Origin: Marinicella pacifica
GTDB lineage: Bacteria; Pseudomonadota; Gammaproteobacteria; Xanthomonadales; Marinicellaceae
Assembly (NCBI RefSeq): GCF_014636635.1
Contig: NZ_BMEO01000007.1
Span: 1 to 64,000, forward strand
Length of the DNA: 64,000 bases
Direction of reading: 5' to 3'
Within the stretch, counting starts at the first letter, position 1. Each line of letters begins with the position of its first letter. Positions 60,713-64,000 of the stretch are shown piece after piece. The notes below the pieces were generated by a model. That model searched no databases and was not told where the DNA came from. It saw nothing but the letters and a program-made list of their open reading frames with translations. The position numbers and the translations under genes were made by a program.

Positions 60713-63700
60713 TTATTCATCTGCAGACTGCTCGGGCTGTTCATCAGCAGCCTTGCGCAATTCTTCAATTAAGGCGGCTTCACTGTCGTCTTTTATGTCG
60801 GCTTCGGCATTATCAACCATCGCCTGTAATTCTGACTGCAGTTCAGCTTCTTTGGTTTGTGTTTGTTTGAGATGATAATTCAAACCGGTACCGGCCGGAA
60901 TCAAACGCCCAACAATCACATTTTCTTTCAAACCACGCAACTCATCGCGCGTACCTTTTACTGAAGCTTCAGTTAATACCCGGGTGGTTTCCTGGAATGA
61001 AGCCGCGGAAATAAAGGATTCGGTGGCCAGGGACGCTTTGGTGATACCCAGTAACAGCATCTCAAACTCCGCCGGCATACCATCATTTTTCAGAATCTCC
61101 CGGTTGGTTGCCGTGACTTCTTTATAGGACAACTGAGTGGTCTGTAAATAATCGGTATCGCCCGGTTCCACAATTTCAACCTTGCGCAGCATTTGACGAA
61201 TAATACATTCAATGTGCTTATCATTGATTTTTACACCTTGTAACCGGTACACATCTTGAATTTCGTTCACAAGATAAGCCGCCAAAGCAGCCACGCCTTG
61301 TAAGCGCAGGATGTCGTGTGGATTGGGTTCACCTTCAACCACAATATCACCTTTTTCCACATGCTCACCTTCAAACACAATGATTTGGCGCCATTTAGGA
61401 ATCAAGGTCTCATTTTTCTCACCATTGGCCTGACTGATGACCAGCCGGTTTTTACCTTTGGTGTCTTTACCAAAACTCACCACACCACTGGCTTCCGCCT
61501 GAATGGCCGGATCTTTGGGCTTACGCGCTTCAAACAAATCAGCAACCCGGGGCAAACCACCGGTGATGTCACGTGTTTTTGAGGAAGCTTGCGGAATTCT
61601 GGCTAAGAAATCACCCACAGACACTTCCTGACCATTGCGGATGTTGACCACCGCGCCGGGTGGCAACAAATACTGCGCAGGCATATCTGTGCCCGGAATA
61701 ATCACAGGCTTACCTTTCTTGTCTTCAATACGAACCATGGGTCGCAGGTCTTTACCCGCTTGCCCGCGTTGTTTCGGATCGGTGATGATAAAACTGGTTA
61801 AACCGGTCAGTTCGTCCAGTTTTTCTTCTACCGTGACACCTTCTTTAAAGTCACTTAAGACAACTTGTCCGGCAACTTCCGACACAATCGGATGGGTGTG
61901 CGGATCCCAGTTAATGATAACTTCACCGGCTTTGACTTTGGCTTTGTCTTTGACATGGATGACCGCACCGTATGGCACTTTGTAACGTTCTTTTTCCTTA
62001 CCCGATTTATCAATAACGGAAATCTCACCGGATCTGGAAATGGCCACCAGTTTTTTCTCTGCATTGGTCACAAATTTAATGTTGTGCATCCGTATGGTAC
62101 CGGAGGAATTGATTTCAACACTGTCAGAGGCGGTGGTTTTGGTTGCTGCACCCCCAATGTGGAAAGTCCGCATGGTTAACTGAGTACCGGGCTCACCAAT
62201 ACTTTGTGCTGCCATCACACCGACGGCTTCACCGATATTAACCCGGTGACCGCGCGATAAATCACGACCATAACACTGTGCACAAATACCAAATTCAGTT
62301 TCACAGGTAATTGGAGAACGGACTTTGATTTTATCCAGGCCCTCTTCTTCAATCAGATCAACCAGATCTTCACTGATCATGGTACCGGCTTCAATCACCA
62401 CTTTATCCTGATGATTCAAGACATCTTGAGCCACCACACGACCCAGTACACGATCGGCAAGGGTTTCAATCACTTCACCGCCATCAACAATCGGCGATAA
62501 ATCAAAGCCGTTCAAGGTGCCACAATCCACTTCGGTGATGACCACATCTTGCGCCACATCCACCAATCGGCGGGTTAAGTAACCTGAGTTCGCGGTTTTC
62601 AAAGCGGTATCGGCCAAACCTTTCCGCGCTCCGTGAGTCGAAGAGAAGTATTGCATCACGTCCAAACCTTCACGGAAGTTGGCTTTAATCGGTGATTCAA
62701 TAATCGAGCCATCGGGTTTCGCCATCAATCCGCGCATACCGGCCAATTGACGCATTTGCGCCTGTGAGCCCCGGGCACCGGAATCTGCCATGATAAAGAC
62801 CGAGTTCATGGAGTCCTGCACCACTGTGTTTCCATCTTTATCTTTGACCTCTTCTTTACCGATGACTTCCATCATCGCCGCCGCCACTTCTTCATTGGCT
62901 TTAGACCAGATGTCCACCACTTTGTTGTAGCGTTCACCGGCGGTTACCAGACCAGAGGTGTATTGCTCCTGAATTTTCAGCACTTCTTTATCCGCGGCTT
63001 CCAGAATGTCTTTCTTGGCATCGGGAATAATCAGATCAGTGACACCAATTGATATACCGGCAATGGTTGAGTATCTGAAACCGGTGTACATCAGCTGGTC
63101 GGCAAAAATAACCGTGGCTTTGGTGCCTAACTGACGATAACAGGCATTCAACAACGCTGAAATGGCTTTTTTGTTCAGGGTCTGATTAATGTAATCAAAA
63201 CTTAATCCGGCAGGCAAAATATCTGCCAGGATGGCGCGGCCCACCGTTGTTTCAAGTAAATCAGTGTGTCTTTCACCTTGTTCATCGGTGGTGGTTAAAC
63301 GCACTTTAATATTGGCTTGTAAGGACACATGACCATTTTGGTAAGCGCGGTTGACTTCTCCCATATCGGAGAAAATCATGCCTTCGCCTTTTTCATTCAC
63401 CAATGAGCGGGTCATGTAATACAAACCTAATACCACGTCTTGAGATGGCACAATAATCGGTTCACCGGAAGCCGGTGACAAGATGTTATTGGTGGACATC
63501 ATCAGGGTACGGGCTTCTAATTGCGCCTCGATGGACAATGGCACATGAACCGCCATTTGGTCGCCATCAAAGTCAGCGTTAAAGGCGGTACAAACCAACG
63601 GATGTAACTGAATCGCTTTACCCTCAATCAACACTGGTTCAAAAGCCTGAATCCCCAATCTGTGCAAGGTTGGCGCCCGGTTTAACAGAATTGGATGCTC

Positions 63701-64000
63701 ACGAATCACATGATCTAAGATATCCCACACTTCAGGCACTTCAGCTTCAATCGCCCGTTTGGCGGCTTTAATCGTTGACACAAAACCATCTTTTAATAAA
63801 CGACCTAAAATAAACGGCTTGAACAATTCCAATGCCATTTTTTTCGGCAAACCACACTGGTGCAGACGTAAAGTCGGTCCCACCACAATCACCGAACGAC
63901 CGGAGTAATCCACCCGTTTACCCAGCAGGTTCTGACGGAAACGACCTTGTTTTCCTTTAATCATGTCAGCCAGTGATTTCAGTGGACGGCGGTTACTGCC
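60713..64000 (-). CDS. rpoC: RNA polymerase beta' subunit, C-terminal 1095 residues (5' end outside window)
   Basis: Partial: the gene enters from the right edge, and the 12 codons before the first internal Met read [12 protein letters not shown], in frame. The rest starts [23 protein letters not shown]. The catalytic [15 protein letters not shown] (Mg-binding aspartates), the trigger loop/bridge helix regions and a second zinc site (Cys in CGTLNGF, then [16 protein letters not shown]) are present. About the first 320 residues, including the N-terminal zinc site, are missing. The C-terminal tail is acidic and ends EQSADE. The gene directly precedes the str operon, as in E. coli. Confidence 0.98.
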   Translation of the reverse strand, partial: GSNRRPLKSLADMIKGKQGRFRQNLLGKRVDYSGRSVIVVGPTLRLHQCGLPKKMALELFKPFILGRLLKDGFVSTIKAAKRAIEAEVPEVWDILDHVIREHPILLNRAPTLHRLGIQAFEPVLIEGKAIQLHPLVCTAFNADFDGDQMAVHVPLSIEAQLEARTLMMSTNNILSPASGEPIIVPSQDVVLGLYYMTRSLVNEKGEGMIFSDMGEVNRAYQNGHVSLQANIKVRLTTTDEQGERHTDLLETTVGRAILADILPAGLSFDYINQTLNKKAISALLNACYRQLGTKATVIFADQLMYTGFRYSTIAGISIGVTDLIIPDAKKDILEAADKEVLKIQEQYTSGLVTAGERYNKVVDIWSKANEEVAAAMMEVIGKEEVKDKDGNTVVQDSMNSVFIMADSGARGSQAQMRQLAGMRGLMAKPDGSIIESPIKANFREGLDVMQYFSSTHGARKGLADTALKTANSGYLTRRLVDVAQDVVITEVDCGTLNGFDLSPIVDGGEVIETLADRVLGRVVAQDVLNHQDKVVIEAGTMISEDLVDLIEEEGLDKIKVRSPITCETEFGICAQCYGRDLSRGHRVNIGEAVGVMAAQSIGEPGTQLTMRTFHIGGAATKTTASDSVEINSSGTIRMHNIKFVTNAEKKLVAISRSGEISVIDKSGKEKERYKVPYGAVIHVKDKAKVKAGEVIINWDPHTHPIVSEVAGQVVLSDFKEGVTVEEKLDELTGLTSFIITDPKQRGQAGKDLRPMVRIEDKKGKPVIIPGTDMPAQYLLPPGAVVNIRNGQEVSVGDFLARIPQASSKTRDITGGLPRVADLFEARKPKDPAIQAEASGVVSFGKDTKGKNRLVISQANGEKNETLIPKWRQIIVFEGEHVEKGDIVVEGEPNPHDILRLQGVAALAAYLVNEIQDVYRLQGVKINDKHIECIIRQMLRKVEIVEPGDTDYLQTTQLSYKEVTATNREILKNDGMPAEFEMLLLGITKASLATESFISAASFQETTRVLTEASVKGTRDELRGLKENVIVGRLIPAGTGLNYHLKQTQTKEAELQSELQAMVDNAEADIKDDSEAALIEELRKAADEQPEQSADE

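Noticed and set aside
1-64000. CRISPR array, prophage or insertion sequence
   Set aside because: No spaced direct repeats, transposase or phage-like genes were found on either strand.

Overview
The window is a contiguous, gene-dense chromosome segment from a gammaproteobacterium. The evidence is the str-S10-spc-alpha ribosomal gene order at the right end, a DsbB/SecY/RpoC set of proteobacterial type, and several families common in marine gammaproteobacteria: LpxR, DUF3240 with an RND pump, a QseB/QseC-like pair, a TPR-bearing Ser/Thr kinase and a class II DAHP synthase. A Marinicella-like organism is my guess from gene style and moderate GC; I did no search. No insertion sequence, prophage or CRISPR array was seen.

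Layout. 1-660: a ribosome hibernation factor gene with terminators and a tRNA-Leu(CAA). 713-6983: a minus-strand TolC / adaptor / HME-type RND permease / DUF3240 operon, with a divergent membrane-tethered LuxR-type regulator. 7020-11960: phosphoketolase, a c'-like cytochrome, an LpxR-like lipid A deacylase and a LOG-family protein, all on the minus strand. 12000-21572: a large minus-strand unit: TetR regulator, small membrane protein, beta-CASP metallo-beta-lactamase, an unknown 63-residue protein, HlyD adaptor, tandem ABC ATPase, two ABC-2 permeases and an outer membrane lipoprotein. This is a YbhGFSR-type exporter with extra genes, and two matching TetR-type operators lie over the two promoters. 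21701-28416: a QseBC-like two-component system, and on the plus strand a ferric-reductase-like oxidoreductase, a PepSY protein, a DUF2271 protein and a PepSY-flavodoxin-FNR fusion. A matching 11-bp direct-repeat box precedes both plus-strand promoters.

28435-37457: a methyltransferase, DUF3667, an unknown membrane protein, TraB/GumN, GFA and GlsB-type proteins, then a three-gene 2-oxoacid:acceptor oxidoreductase operon whose first gene is a GltD-like flavoprotein with ferredoxin domains. 37547-42831: Ser/Thr kinase, methyltransferase, class II DAHP synthase and DsbB.

42954-64000: the translation and transcription superoperon, all on the minus strand, in the order rpoC (partial), rpsL, rpsG, fusA, tuf, S10 operon, spc operon, alpha operon, ending at a strong terminator after rplQ. 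It matches the E. coli order except that rpmJ is missing between secY and rpsM, where a long perfect inverted repeat is found instead.
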